A DNA stretch of 64,000 bases from JAVVTR01 sp036653535. GTDB taxonomy: Bacteria > Bacteroidota > Bacteroidia > Bacteroidales > P3. The notes beneath the pieces were generated by a model. That model saw nothing but the letters and a program-made list of their open reading frames with translations, was not told the DNA's origin and searched no databases. Below, piece after piece: positions 7,156-15,817 of this stretch. The DNA lies in NCBI GenBank assembly GCA_036653535.1, contig JAVVTR010000001.1, positions 1 through 64,000 on the forward strand, written 5' to 3'. The position numbers and the translations under genes were made by a program. Positions within the stretch are counted from its first letter, which is position 1. Each line of letters opens with the position of its first letter.

Positions 7156-8229
7156 ATGAATATTACCATCGATCAAATTAAACAAGCTCTAAGTCATGTC
7201 AACGATCCAGATTTAGGGAAAGACTTAATTACACTAAATATGATTGATAATATTGCTATACAAGACAATATTATTTCTTTCGATTTAGTTCTTACCACTC
7301 CTGCTTGCCCCATGAAACAAAAGATGAAAGACGATTGTTTACAAGCTATTGCTTCTTCTATCTCCCCTGAGGTAGAAGTGCAAATAAACTTCACTGCAAA
7401 AGTGGTTTCCCCCCATACTATCGATAACGAGGGTATGAAAAAGGTAAAACATATTATTGCCGTTGGTTCAGGAAAAGGTGGCGTTGGAAAATCTACCGTA
7501 GCGGCTAATTTAGCATTGGCCTTATCGGCAAGTGGCGCCAAAGTTGCCTTAGTAGATGCCGATATCTACGGCCCATCCATACCCACCCTTTTTAATCTAT
7601 TACATGCTCAACCCAAGGGCGTGGAAGAAGAGGGAAAGACGTGGCTATTACCCATTGAAAAGCATGGCATAAAACTTATGTCTATTGGTTTTTTTGTAGA
7701 TCCTTGCAAAGCGGTACTGTGGAGAGGTCCCATGGCTTCCAATGCTATAAAGCAAATGTTTATGGAAACTTTATGGGATGAAATAGATTATATGGTAGTA
7801 GATTTACCTCCAGGCACTGGAGATATACAAATTACCATTTCTCAAATGATTCCAGTAAGTGGCGTAATTTTGGTGAGTACACCTCAACAATTGGCGGTTG
7901 CCGATGTACGTAAAGCAGCAGATATGTTTATTTCTGTAAAAACTCCTATACTGGGTATTGTAGAAAACATGGCTTACTTTACACCTGCCGAATTGCCTAA
8001 TAATAAATATTATTTATTTGGCAAAGGAGGAGGTAGTGCTTTATCGCAAGAATTTGGCTTCCCTTTATTAATGCAAATTCCTTTAATCCAATCTATGGCA
8101 GAGTCGGCAGATGAAGGCACTCCGGCCATATTGACAGAAAACGGAAATAGTCGTCCATTTTTTAAGGAATTAGCGGAAAAGACTGCACAATCTATTTCTA
8201 TTTTAACGAACAAAGCATCCAATAAGTAA
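7156..8229 (+). CDS. Mrp/ApbC-family Fe-S cluster carrier ATPase
   Basis: A 357-residue protein with an N-terminal MIP18/DUF59-type domain (residues 1-90) and a ParA-like ATPase. The deviant Walker A is GSGKGGVGKSTVAANLALAL, followed by VDADIYGPSIPTLF, then MVVDLPPGTGDIQ. This is the standard Mrp/ApbC/NBP35 layout, which binds and delivers Fe-S clusters in the cytoplasm. The C-terminal CxxC of some relatives is not evident: the family position reads ENMAYFTPAELPNNKYYLFG, so the cysteine pair is missing. The NifU-type scaffold gene follows 18 bases downstream, consistent with a joint role in Fe-S assembly. Confidence 0.93.
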   Translation: MNITIDQIKQALSHVNDPDLGKDLITLNMIDNIAIQDNIISFDLVLTTPACPMKQKMKDDCLQAIASSISPEVEVQINFTAKVVSPHTIDNEGMKKVKHIIAVGSGKGGVGKSTVAANLALALSASGAKVALVDADIYGPSIPTLFNLLHAQPKGVEEEGKTWLLPIEKHGIKLMSIGFFVDPCKAVLWRGPMASNAIKQMFMETLWDEIDYMVVDLPPGTGDIQITISQMIPVSGVILVSTPQQLAVADVRKAADMFISVKTPILGIVENMAYFTPAELPNNKYYLFGKGGGSALSQEFGFPLLMQIPLIQSMAESADEGTPAILTENGNSRPFFKELAEKTAQSISILTNKASNK

Positions 8230-8247
8230 CAAATAAAAAACAAAACT

Positions 8248-8493
8248 ATGGACGGTATGGAAAAAACAAAGATGGTAGAAAGAGTGAGAGAAGCCATCAA
8301 TGAAATAAGACCCTATCTACAAGCAGATGGAGGAGATATTGCCTTTATTGAACTTACAGACGAAATGATAGTTAAGGTGCAATTACAGGGCGCTTGTGGC
8401 GGTTGCCCTCACATGCAAGTTACCTTAAAACAAGGAGTAGAAAGCACCTTGAAAAAAATTATTCCAGAAATTAAATCGGTAGAATCAATTTAA
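8248..8493 (+). CDS. NifU C-terminal-domain Fe-S scaffold protein
   Basis: The protein has 81 residues, the length of a stand-alone NifU C-terminal (Nfu) domain. It shows IRPYLQADGGDIAFIELTD near residue 20 and VKVQLQGACGGCPHMQVTLK with the cluster-binding CxxC (CGGC) near residue 50. It carries a [4Fe-4S] cluster for transfer to apo-proteins. A second ATG four codons into the frame is possible as the start. It is the last gene of the hpt operon, followed by the terminator at 8528-8581. Confidence 0.92.
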   Translation: MDGMEKTKMVERVREAINEIRPYLQADGGDIAFIELTDEMIVKVQLQGACGGCPHMQVTLKQGVESTLKKIIPEIKSVESI

Positions 8494-8527
8494 AACTTCT
8501 AATAGTAGAATGGCCTCTAAATAAAAA

Positions 8528-8581
8528 AGACCGCTCCCAAAGCCTCCCTAATATTTCTCTTGGAGCTTGGATGGGCGGTCT
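8528..8581 (+). terminator. Long terminator hairpin after the NifU-type gene
   Basis: AGACCGC (8528-8534) pairs with GCGGTCT (8575-8581). Inner segments GCTCC and GGAGC can extend the structure, and TTCTT follows. It lies about 35 bases after the stop of the last operon gene. The T-tract is short, so efficiency is uncertain. Confidence 0.65.
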
Positions 8582-8612
8582 TCTTAAAATTATAAATTCA
8601 AAAGCATAAACA

Positions 8613-10202
8613 GTGACTAAATCCAAAACAAAAATAGGGATGCCACTATTGATTATATGCGTTTTTTCTCTGTTTTGGACTTTGGCTTTTTCTTATACCG
8701 GTTTTTTTTGGGATAGTATATCTCAAGTATACGAACCTGCAAATTGGCTATATGAAAATGGATTATTTGCATGGAAACTGCCAGATAATATAGACCTTGG
8801 AGTTCCACCGATTTTTGCCTTTTTACATGCTGTAGCGTGGACTTGCTTTGGAAAAAGCACCATGGTAAGCCATCTCTTACTTTTCCCTTTTATTTTCGGC
8901 TTATCTTGGCAAATTTACCAACTCGTTTTTTATGTCTTGCAAGAAAAGGGTATCGCTCAAAAATATAAAGCTAAAACTTATTCTTGGTATGTTTTTTTTC
9001 TACTTTTTGCCGATGCAAGTCTTTGTGCTCAACTCACTTTTATTAATTACGAAATTACCCAGTATTTTTTGTTTTTCGGAGCTGTAAATACCATTCTTCG
9101 GCGTCAAAGGAAAACTCTTACTGTTTATCTTTTTTTCCTTTCTATTCTTTCTTTTCGAAGTCTTTTGTTATTTGTATCTTTATTTGTTTTTGACTTTTTT
9201 TACCATTTTTTCTTTGATAAAACCTATAAAAAACACACCTCTTTTATATTTTATTTGCCTTATATTTTCGGTTCTCTTCCTGCCGTGTTTTTTTACTTTT
9301 GGTATTATCAAACTAAGAATTCTATATTTGGAACCGACCAAGGATCTTGGTTAGCCCTTCAAAACCTAACTACTATAGAAGGCTTTTTTAGAAATGTTCT
9401 CGTATTAGGAAACCGATTATTAGACTATGGACGAATTTTTGTTTTTCTCTATTTTGTGGGCTTGTGTATTTCATTACGAAAGCAAAAAATATTTCAGAAC
9501 CCCACCGTACAATATCTCGGCTTGCTGTGCATATGTAGCATATTGGTAGTAGGTGGTTTAAGCCTTTGCCTTATCAATCCCATGGGGCACCGATATTTTA
9601 TAGCTTCTTATATTCTTTTTTCTCTCTTAACCGCCTACCTCACTATTTGTTACACTAAACACCCTAAAATAATATTAGTAAGCCTTAGTATCTTTCTTTT
9701 CTCTGGTAATTTATGGATTTATCCCGAAAAAATTGCCCAAGGATGGGATTCCACTATGGCTTATCTTCCTTACTATACCCTGAAAAAAGAGATGATTTTT
9801 CAAATGGATAAAAGAGATATTCCCATAGAAGAAACCGCCAGTTTTTTTCCAAATTTCTATGCAATTGAGGTGGATAATTTGTCTAATGATTTACGTGCCT
9901 TTTCTGAATTTAAACCTTGGCAAGACCTTCCAAATATTCAAAGTATTCAAAAGATAGAGGATATTCAAGAGATTCGAGACCTTCAACCCAAAACAATAAA
10001 AAACGATTCTTCAGCCCCAGCATCCTACGTTTTAAATTGTAGCGTTTTTAATCTTTCTGATCAAGCCATAGAGTGTTTACAAAAACACTACACTCCCATC
10101 ATAAAATTACGACACTTGCGCATAGAAATGATTTTATACGAAAGGAAAACCACTAAAAACCCATCCAAAACAATAAGCCCTCCTAAGGAAGCAAGGGAAT
10201 AA
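8613..10202 (+). CDS. Multi-pass membrane protein, GT-C glycosyltransferase-like
   Basis: A 529-residue protein with roughly ten membrane segments, then a soluble tail from about residue 390. The first periplasmic loop has FFWDSISQVYEPANWLYENG and then DLGVPPIFAFLHAVAW. An acidic residue in the first loop followed by PP and a helix is typical of GT-C enzymes (ArnT/PMT-like), which move sugars from polyprenyl carriers. The assignment is by topology and this motif only. The start at 8613 is GTG; an ATG at 8640 would remove nine residues and still keep the first helix. There is no partner gene beside it. Confidence 0.55.
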   Translation: MTKSKTKIGMPLLIICVFSLFWTLAFSYTGFFWDSISQVYEPANWLYENGLFAWKLPDNIDLGVPPIFAFLHAVAWTCFGKSTMVSHLLLFPFIFGLSWQIYQLVFYVLQEKGIAQKYKAKTYSWYVFFLLFADASLCAQLTFINYEITQYFLFFGAVNTILRRQRKTLTVYLFFLSILSFRSLLLFVSLFVFDFFYHFFFDKTYKKHTSFIFYLPYIFGSLPAVFFYFWYYQTKNSIFGTDQGSWLALQNLTTIEGFFRNVLVLGNRLLDYGRIFVFLYFVGLCISLRKQKIFQNPTVQYLGLLCICSILVVGGLSLCLINPMGHRYFIASYILFSLLTAYLTICYTKHPKIILVSLSIFLFSGNLWIYPEKIAQGWDSTMAYLPYYTLKKEMIFQMDKRDIPIEETASFFPNFYAIEVDNLSNDLRAFSEFKPWQDLPNIQSIQKIEDIQEIRDLQPKTIKNDSSAPASYVLNCSVFNLSDQAIECLQKHYTPIIKLRHLRIEMILYERKTTKNPSKTISPPKEARE

Positions 10203-10248
10203 AGCCAAAGTCTGCAACAAAATAAACATTACACGAAACCAACTAAAC

Positions 10249-10280
10249 TTAGAAACAAAAATAAAAATTCTTGTTTCTAA
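10249..10280. terminator. A/T-rich hairpin between convergent genes
   Basis: TTAGAAACAA (10249-10258) pairs perfectly with TTGTTTCTAA (10271-10280) around a 12-base loop. It lies between the converging ends of the GT-C-like gene and nadE and could stop transcription from both sides. It lacks a strong T-tract. Confidence 0.45.
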
Positions 10281-10287
10281 TGCTCCC

Positions 10288-11877
10288 TTATAAAACCATA
10301 GGAACTTGTCGATCTATCCCCAATGCTGTACCGCTAATACGTAAAGCTGGAGGAGTTTGTCTACGCTTATATTCGCTTTTATAAAATAAATTCAAAATTT
10401 TATTTACCATTTCTTTGGAATATCCACGCCCAATAATACTTTTAGCATCCATGTGTTCTTCCAATGTCATCCTTAATATAGCTTCTATTAAATTATAATC
10501 CGGCAAGGAATCACTATCTTTTTGGTCGGGTCTCAATTCTGCAGAAGGGGCTTTTGTAATACAATTTTCTGGAATAATTTCTTTTTTTCTGTTAATATAA
10601 TGGGCTATATCGTACACTTGACTTTTGTATAAATCTGCTAAAACGGCCAATCCTCCACAAAGATCACCATACATAGTACCATAGCCACAAGCAGCTTCAC
10701 TCTTATTGGATGTATTCAATAATAAATGTCCAAATTTGTTAGCCACAGCCATTAATAAATTTCCTCTTATTCTCGCCTGCATATTTTCTTCCGCCAATCC
10801 AAATTGGGTCCCCTTAAATAAAGGCTGTAGTTGCGTGGAGAAGGCATTATAAATAGATTTGATAGGTATAATCTGATAATATATTTGCAAATTTTCCGCC
10901 AATTTTACGGCATCTTCCACCGAATGATCCGTTGAAAATTGCGAAGGCATCATTAAGCCAAAAACGTTACTTCTACCCAAAGCATCTACCGCCAAAGGCA
11001 AAACCACCGCAGAGTCTATCCCACCGGAAAGCCCCAGTATTGCTGTTTTTGCTCCACATCTCTTGAAATAATCTCTTATTCCCACCACTAAAGCCTCATA
11101 TATTAATTTCGTTTTAATATCTTGTTCGGAACCTACTCTTTTAGATTGCTCCTTATTCCCTTTGGGTATCTCTTCTATCCTTTCCTCCATGGTATTATTC
11201 CAATCTTTAAAACCAGTAGAAGTGAAATATTCCTCCTGAAAATCCTTGCATTGTCGATAATATTTACCATATCCGCACACCACCAACGAAGCACCTCTTA
11301 AAATATACTCTTCTTGTCCCCCACATTGGTTCACATATATCAATGTTTCTATTTCTTTAGCTATAGATAGAAATCTTTCTTTCCTTTCTTTGTCCCTATC
11401 TGCATTAAAAGCATAAGTATCCAAGGCAAGAACTAAACCCGGCATAGTACATGATAGCGTTTGGTTTAACAAATCCTCCGCATAACAAATTTTTATCCTC
11501 TCTTCCTTGTATTTAAAATTCCATTCGGTAAGCAGAACGGAAGAAGTAGAGTCTATACACGCTTGTATTTTACCGGAATGAAGCAAAAAAAAACTATTCT
11601 TACACTCTCCATTTTCCATGGAGATGGTAGGCATATCTAAGATTATGGCAAGTGCGCCACTACTCTTGGCCAAATTGTCTAATGCCTTTCTACAAGATTG
11701 TAGATAAGACGGCATTTTTAGCAAATCTCCGGGTCGAAAACCGCAAATGGCTTGAGCTGGAAGAACCATCAAATCCGATTTTTCCACTTCCGCTTTCTTA
11801 TAAGCTTGTTTTATTTTTTTTAAATTTTCATTTATCCGACCGGGCCGAAACCCTTGCTGGATCACCGTTATATTCAT
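10288..11877 (-). CDS. nadE: NAD+ synthetase with degenerate glutaminase domain
   Basis: A 529-residue, two-domain NadE. The C-terminal half has the adenylating P-loop SGGIDS (residues 284-289) and the synthetase signatures NTSNKSEAACGYGTMYGDL, KAPSAELRPDQKDSD and LPDYN. The N-terminal nitrilase-like domain normally releases ammonia from glutamine with a Glu-Lys-Cys triad. Here PEL is replaced by LPAQAICGF (Ala at 41), the K-x-LPNYGVFDE block is absent, and a Cys remains at 131 (KICYAEDLL). The enzyme amidates deamido-NAD+ to NAD+; it may depend on free ammonia. No promoter of the usual type was found upstream. Confidence 0.93.
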   Translation of the reverse strand: MNITVIQQGFRPGRINENLKKIKQAYKKAEVEKSDLMVLPAQAICGFRPGDLLKMPSYLQSCRKALDNLAKSSGALAIILDMPTISMENGECKNSFFLLHSGKIQACIDSTSSVLLTEWNFKYKEERIKICYAEDLLNQTLSCTMPGLVLALDTYAFNADRDKERKERFLSIAKEIETLIYVNQCGGQEEYILRGASLVVCGYGKYYRQCKDFQEEYFTSTGFKDWNNTMEERIEEIPKGNKEQSKRVGSEQDIKTKLIYEALVVGIRDYFKRCGAKTAILGLSGGIDSAVVLPLAVDALGRSNVFGLMMPSQFSTDHSVEDAVKLAENLQIYYQIIPIKSIYNAFSTQLQPLFKGTQFGLAEENMQARIRGNLLMAVANKFGHLLLNTSNKSEAACGYGTMYGDLCGGLAVLADLYKSQVYDIAHYINRKKEIIPENCITKAPSAELRPDQKDSDSLPDYNLIEAILRMTLEEHMDAKSIIGRGYSKEMVNKILNLFYKSEYKRRQTPPALRISGTALGIDRQVPMVL

Positions 11878-11964
11878 CTCTCTTCTATTTTAACGTCTAT
11901 AGATTCCACACAAATTTTTCATAGGTTGTTTGCAAAAACCCTTGACTACTAAACAATTTACCTA

Positions 11965-12825
11965 CTAAAACACAATACCCAAAAAAACGCCCATTTGTTG
12001 ATTTTTAACTTTAGCCCTTACCCCATCGGGACGCTCATGTTTAGTACTCAGTGTATTGGTAAAGCCATAGTGATATTCCAACCCCATAGTAAAGCCCACT
12101 GCCTTAAAAGCCTGACAGGAAACCCCCATTTTTAAAACTCCGGAAACATTCCAAAGATTGGCAGTCTTCCCTAATTTACCCTCTTTAAGTAAATTCCCTT
12201 CTATTAAAATTCCATCTTGCACATCCTCATATTTAAAATCCTTATACAAATCTTTATATATAGCCCGCACCTTTACTCCAAAATGAACACCCAAAGAGCC
12301 AAAGAAAGCCCAGGAAGAAGAACCAAAGGGGTTGGTTTGCGCTTTAAACTGTATGGGTATTTCTATATAAGAGATTGCATAGGACCGTGTTTTATCACTA
12401 TATGCCTTAAAGCCATCCTCTTGATGTGCATTTATATAATCGGCAGGATAAGATAAGCGCCCGCCAGTAGTGTTAAAAACTAAGCCAGTGCCTAAAAACA
12501 TATGATGGCCCAAATTAAAATCCACCGTTAATGCCGGTGTTACCGTTACCCGCACCCCTTCTCTATCGAATGGACGATTTATATTGGCATACCAATTTAT
12601 CAAAGGAGTTAGTTGTATGCTTGTATATACCAATTTCTTTTTAACAGGAACTGAAGATTTTGCTTTTTCTTTTGGCTTTTTTGCATTGGTATATTCCTCC
12701 CCTTGCGAACGAGATAATGCTTGTATCACCGTAGCTGGACTATCTATAAATTTAGAAGATTCGCTTTGAGCATATACGGTAGAACCCAGCACAACAATCA
12801 GAAATAAACATAGTTGCCTTTTCAT
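11965..12825 (-). CDS. Outer-membrane beta-barrel protein (PF13568-like)
   Basis: A 286-residue protein. A signal peptide (MKRQLCLFLIVVLGSTVYAQ) is followed by a polar, lysine-rich linker to about residue 64. A barrel of alternating strands then ends MGVFLGIVF, with a C-terminal aromatic residue as in outer-membrane proteins. Short motifs such as LGHHMFLGTGLVFNTTGG and SYIEIPIQFKAQ (the recurrent Y-x-E-I-P-x-x-x-K strand) are typical of the small porin family PF13568. The gene is divergent from another member of the same type at 12869. The substrate or role is unknown. Confidence 0.7.
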   Translation of the reverse strand: MKRQLCLFLIVVLGSTVYAQSESSKFIDSPATVIQALSRSQGEEYTNAKKPKEKAKSSVPVKKKLVYTSIQLTPLINWYANINRPFDREGVRVTVTPALTVDFNLGHHMFLGTGLVFNTTGGRLSYPADYINAHQEDGFKAYSDKTRSYAISYIEIPIQFKAQTNPFGSSSWAFFGSLGVHFGVKVRAIYKDLYKDFKYEDVQDGILIEGNLLKEGKLGKTANLWNVSGVLKMGVSCQAFKAVGFTMGLEYHYGFTNTLSTKHERPDGVRAKVKNQQMGVFLGIVF

Positions 12826-12843
12826 AATTTTTGCTTAATTTTG
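12814..12843 (+). promoter_or_regulatory. Promoter for the 12869-15801 gene set
   Basis: TTG (12814-12816) and TAATTTTG (12836-12843) are separated by 19 bases, matching the Bacteroidetes -33/-7 pattern. The ATG at 12869 lies 25 bases downstream. The -33 box overlaps the first codons of the divergent gene at 12825, so the two transcripts may interfere. Confidence 0.6.
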
Positions 12844-12868
12844 ATTTTTAATTTTAACAAGGCGGAAT

Positions 12869-13540
12869 ATGCAAAAATACGCTATTTTAATAGAAAAAAA
12901 GAAGAAAACGGTCTTAAGCTTTTTTCTGTTTTTTTTATGCGTATGTTTTTTTTCTTTTTCCTCCAAAGCGCAACAGCAATCAAAAAACATACATTTTGGA
13001 TTATCTATAGGAGGTATTGGCACTACCACCTTTCCTAATGTCGGACCTTGGAATTTCGATAAAAACAAAACTTTTATGGGGGTTACGGGGGGCGCCTTTT
13101 TTAGATATGATTTTGCTAAACATTTTTTTGTTCACGGAGAACTTAGCGTATCCATGCGACGTATAGAAAGTAAAGGTTTTTCTATGGATACGGCATTAGG
13201 TAACTTTGAACTATCGTCTAAGTATACGAACATAGGCGTTCCTCTCGGTATAGGGTATTATTTTTTCCCACGGGGAGGTCCTTTAAACATAAATATTTTA
13301 GCCTGTGCCGTGCTTAACTTTCCACAAGAAAAAAATATAAACATTAGTATTCACAAACAAAATATAGCACAAAATTTACAGCAAATTACTTTTGGCGCCA
13401 TGTTGGACTTAGGCTTCCGATATAAATTTATTTCTTTGGATCTACGATACGAATATGAGTGTAATAATATTATTAAAATACAAAATCAAAAAATATACAC
13501 TGGAAGTTTTTCTTTTTTAGTAGGCTTTCACATCCTTTAA
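12869..13540 (+). CDS. Outer-membrane beta-barrel protein (PF13568-like)
   Basis: A 223-residue protein with a signal peptide ending near SSKAQQ (residue 36). It then has alternating hydrophobic strands such as HFGLSIGGIGTTTFP, YTNIGVPLGIGYYFFP and TFGAMLDLGFRYKFISLDL, ending FLVGFHIL. The I-G-V-P-L-G-I-G-Y strand matches the family's Y/I-x-x-I-P pattern. An alternative start is possible because the first twelve residues are very lysine-rich. It lies 33 bases before the GldB-like gene. PorT-like roles in type IX secretion are conceivable but not shown. Confidence 0.68.
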   Translation: MQKYAILIEKKKKTVLSFFLFFLCVCFFSFSSKAQQQSKNIHFGLSIGGIGTTTFPNVGPWNFDKNKTFMGVTGGAFFRYDFAKHFFVHGELSVSMRRIESKGFSMDTALGNFELSSKYTNIGVPLGIGYYFFPRGGPLNINILACAVLNFPQEKNINISIHKQNIAQNLQQITFGAMLDLGFRYKFISLDLRYEYECNNIIKIQNQKIYTGSFSFLVGFHIL

Positions 13541-13573
13541 TTTACAAACAAGCAATAATTTTTATTTGCAACG

Positions 13574-14536
13574 ATGAAAACATATCTCCTTACTTTTTTA
13601 TTATTTCTAAGCATATTATGTAACTCCTGTACTCGGAAACCCGTTTCCATACCCCCCGTTAAACTACATAGATACGAACAAGCTTTAATGCAAATTTCTC
13701 CCGATAGTATTTCCTATGGCCTTAAAGCCATACAAAAGGAATTCCCTCTCTATTTAGAAGGAGCCGATTTAAACGATACCTTAAATCTTTTACGTATTTC
13801 TAATTTTATCACCGATCCAATAGTAATAGAATGTTACAAAAAAATCAATGAAACCTATAAAAGCGGAAAACAAACAGAAGAAACCTTAGCCAAGGCTTTT
13901 GCACTTACCCGTTCTATTTTCCCCCATTTTAAAAATCCTACTGTTTTTACATATATCTCTTACTTCGACTATATGAATAGAATTCTGTACTTAGATTCTA
14001 TTTTATCTATCAGTTTAGAGTTGTACCTAAATGGCAATGATGCTTTTTATAATTCTGTTGGTATTCCCCGTTATATCAGTAGTCGCTGTATTCCGGAATA
14101 TTTAGTTCCAGATGTTATGCGATCTATTGCCACACGCCTTATACGCAAAGGCAATCCTTCTTCCAATTTATTAGAGGAAATTATTTATCAAGGTAAAATC
14201 CTGTTTTTTTTAAACGAAGTATTACCGGAAGTTTCCAATGAGATAAAATTAGCTTATACCCCGGAGCAACTTTCTTGGAGCGAAACGCACGAAAAAGAAG
14301 TTTGGCAGTATTTAATGAAAGAAAATTTATTGTATGAAACCAACCTATTTAAGGTGAAATATTTTGTAAACGATGGTCCCGGAAATTTGCTTTTCGATGG
14401 AGCGCCCCCTCGTCTTACCCAATATTTAGGTTGGCAAATTGTAAAAAAATATATGAAAAAACATAAAAATAATTGGAATTCTCTTTTGCAAGAACCAGCA
14501 CAAAAAATATTAAAAGAATCCTCATATAAACCCTAA
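13574..14536 (+). CDS. GldB-like lipoprotein
   Basis: A 320-residue lipoprotein with a signal sequence and lipobox (LLFLSILCNSC, Cys at residue 19). The central region and the C-terminal block GAPPRLTQYLGWQIVKKYM resemble GldB, where the end reads roughly P-x-x-x-G-x-x-I-G-x-Q-I-V-x-x-Y. GldB is needed for gliding in Flavobacterium, and relatives occur in non-gliding Bacteroidales. The stop overlaps the ATG at 14536 (TAATG), so it is coupled to the porin gene. The family call is from memory of the C-terminal pattern. Confidence 0.6.
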   Translation: MKTYLLTFLLFLSILCNSCTRKPVSIPPVKLHRYEQALMQISPDSISYGLKAIQKEFPLYLEGADLNDTLNLLRISNFITDPIVIECYKKINETYKSGKQTEETLAKAFALTRSIFPHFKNPTVFTYISYFDYMNRILYLDSILSISLELYLNGNDAFYNSVGIPRYISSRCIPEYLVPDVMRSIATRLIRKGNPSSNLLEEIIYQGKILFFLNEVLPEVSNEIKLAYTPEQLSWSETHEKEVWQYLMKENLLYETNLFKVKYFVNDGPGNLLFDGAPPRLTQYLGWQIVKKYMKKHKNNWNSLLQEPAQKILKESSYKP

Positions 14537-14547
14537 TGCATTACTTT

Positions 14548-15801
14548 ATGAAAAAAAACTACATTTCTTCCATATGTTTACTTGGGTGTTTATTTGGCAA
14601 GGTTTATGCAAATGAAAGCCACTTAGAAGAATCCATGCAAAACATAAATACAATAAATAAATACCCCCCTAATTCCTCCTATGAAACTACTTTAGATACT
14701 CTTTCTACAAATTCCACCGACTCTATCTCCTCCACTCCTTTTACGAATAACACCAAGGACACTCTTACCACTAAAACTAAAAAGACAGGAGAAAAAGCAA
14801 TAAACTTTATAAATAATCTATGGAAAGAATTTGGCTTTGCTATAGATGCTCGTGTGGACTTTCAATACCAAGGAACAGCAAAAGGAGATAATGATATCAA
14901 CTTCCATGTACAATCTATGAAATTAAGATTTGATGGACACATCATCCCTCAAGTTCGCTATTTTGTTAAACTTCGTTTAACCTCTTCTTCGCCCAATCAC
15001 CGAGATAATTCCGGAGAAGCACTAAATCAAGCATGGATTGCCATTGATCTAAAAAAATTCACCATTAAAGTAGGAAAACAAGATTTGAGTTTTGCCGCTT
15101 GGGAATACGATCAAAACTATGCAGACATGTATATTTCCTCTGTAGTAAACGACCAAATTGATGGTTCTGGAACCGGTGTAACAGTTAACTACTCCCCCTT
15201 TAATCAAAGTTTTGGTTTTCAGATTTTAAACAGTAGTCCCGTCAACTTTAGCAATACCAAAAACTCCTTTGCATGGACCCTAAACTATACAGGAAGTTTT
15301 GATGGTGGTCACTGGCAACCTGCTATTTCTTATACCTTCATAAATAATGCAATAGAAAAAGGATTGTTTTTTCTTACTACTGGTTTAAAATACAAAAACG
15401 AAAAATGGACGGCAACTTTAGATTATTACTATGGAAATTATATACAAACCACCCATCTGCAATCGGGAAAGATAGACACTAATATAACCCACTATGTTTC
15501 TGATCAATCCTTAGCCTTAAATATTGAATATAAATTTTTACCACAATGGAATGTTATTTTAAAAGGCACTTTCGACAATCGTTACGACAAAATTTTCAAG
15601 CATGTTACTTTCAATCGCTATAGTATATCCGCAGCCATAGAATACTATCCCTTTAAGAAACTTCCATTACAAGCACATATTGCAGGATATTATCGCTATT
15701 ACGATTATAAATACAAGCCTATTAGCGATCTTATTCAAGATAAAAGCATAAACGAATTTAGTATTTTTGTTGGTTTACGCTGGTTATTCCAAATAAAATA
15801 G
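14548..15801 (+). CDS. Phosphate-selective porin O/P family protein
   Basis: About 417 residues from the chosen ATG, which gives a signal peptide (MKKNYISSICLLGCLFGKVYA); an ATG four codons earlier overlaps the upstream stop. A Ser/Thr-rich linker follows. The OprP/OprO-type barrel begins near residue 85: FAIDARVDFQYQGT, then FHVQSMKLRFDGHIIPQVRY, then LNQAWIAIDLKKFTIKVGKQ and DGSGTGVTVNYSP. Members form anion or polyphosphate channels in the outer membrane. Specificity cannot be read here. It is the last gene in its run and converges with the efflux operon. Confidence 0.85.
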   Translation: MKKNYISSICLLGCLFGKVYANESHLEESMQNINTINKYPPNSSYETTLDTLSTNSTDSISSTPFTNNTKDTLTTKTKKTGEKAINFINNLWKEFGFAIDARVDFQYQGTAKGDNDINFHVQSMKLRFDGHIIPQVRYFVKLRLTSSSPNHRDNSGEALNQAWIAIDLKKFTIKVGKQDLSFAAWEYDQNYADMYISSVVNDQIDGSGTGVTVNYSPFNQSFGFQILNSSPVNFSNTKNSFAWTLNYTGSFDGGHWQPAISYTFINNAIEKGLFFLTTGLKYKNEKWTATLDYYYGNYIQTTHLQSGKIDTNITHYVSDQSLALNIEYKFLPQWNVILKGTFDNRYDKIFKHVTFNRYSISAAIEYYPFKKLPLQAHIAGYYRYYDYKYKPISDLIQDKSINEFSIFVGLRWLFQIK

Positions 15802-15817
15802 AGTGCTTGCAAATACC

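Noticed and set aside
12835..13068. A 77-codon minus-strand frame opposite the start of the barrel gene
   Set aside because: It is lysine/phenylalanine-rich low complexity created by A/T runs, and the plus-strand gene has a signal peptide and promoter.
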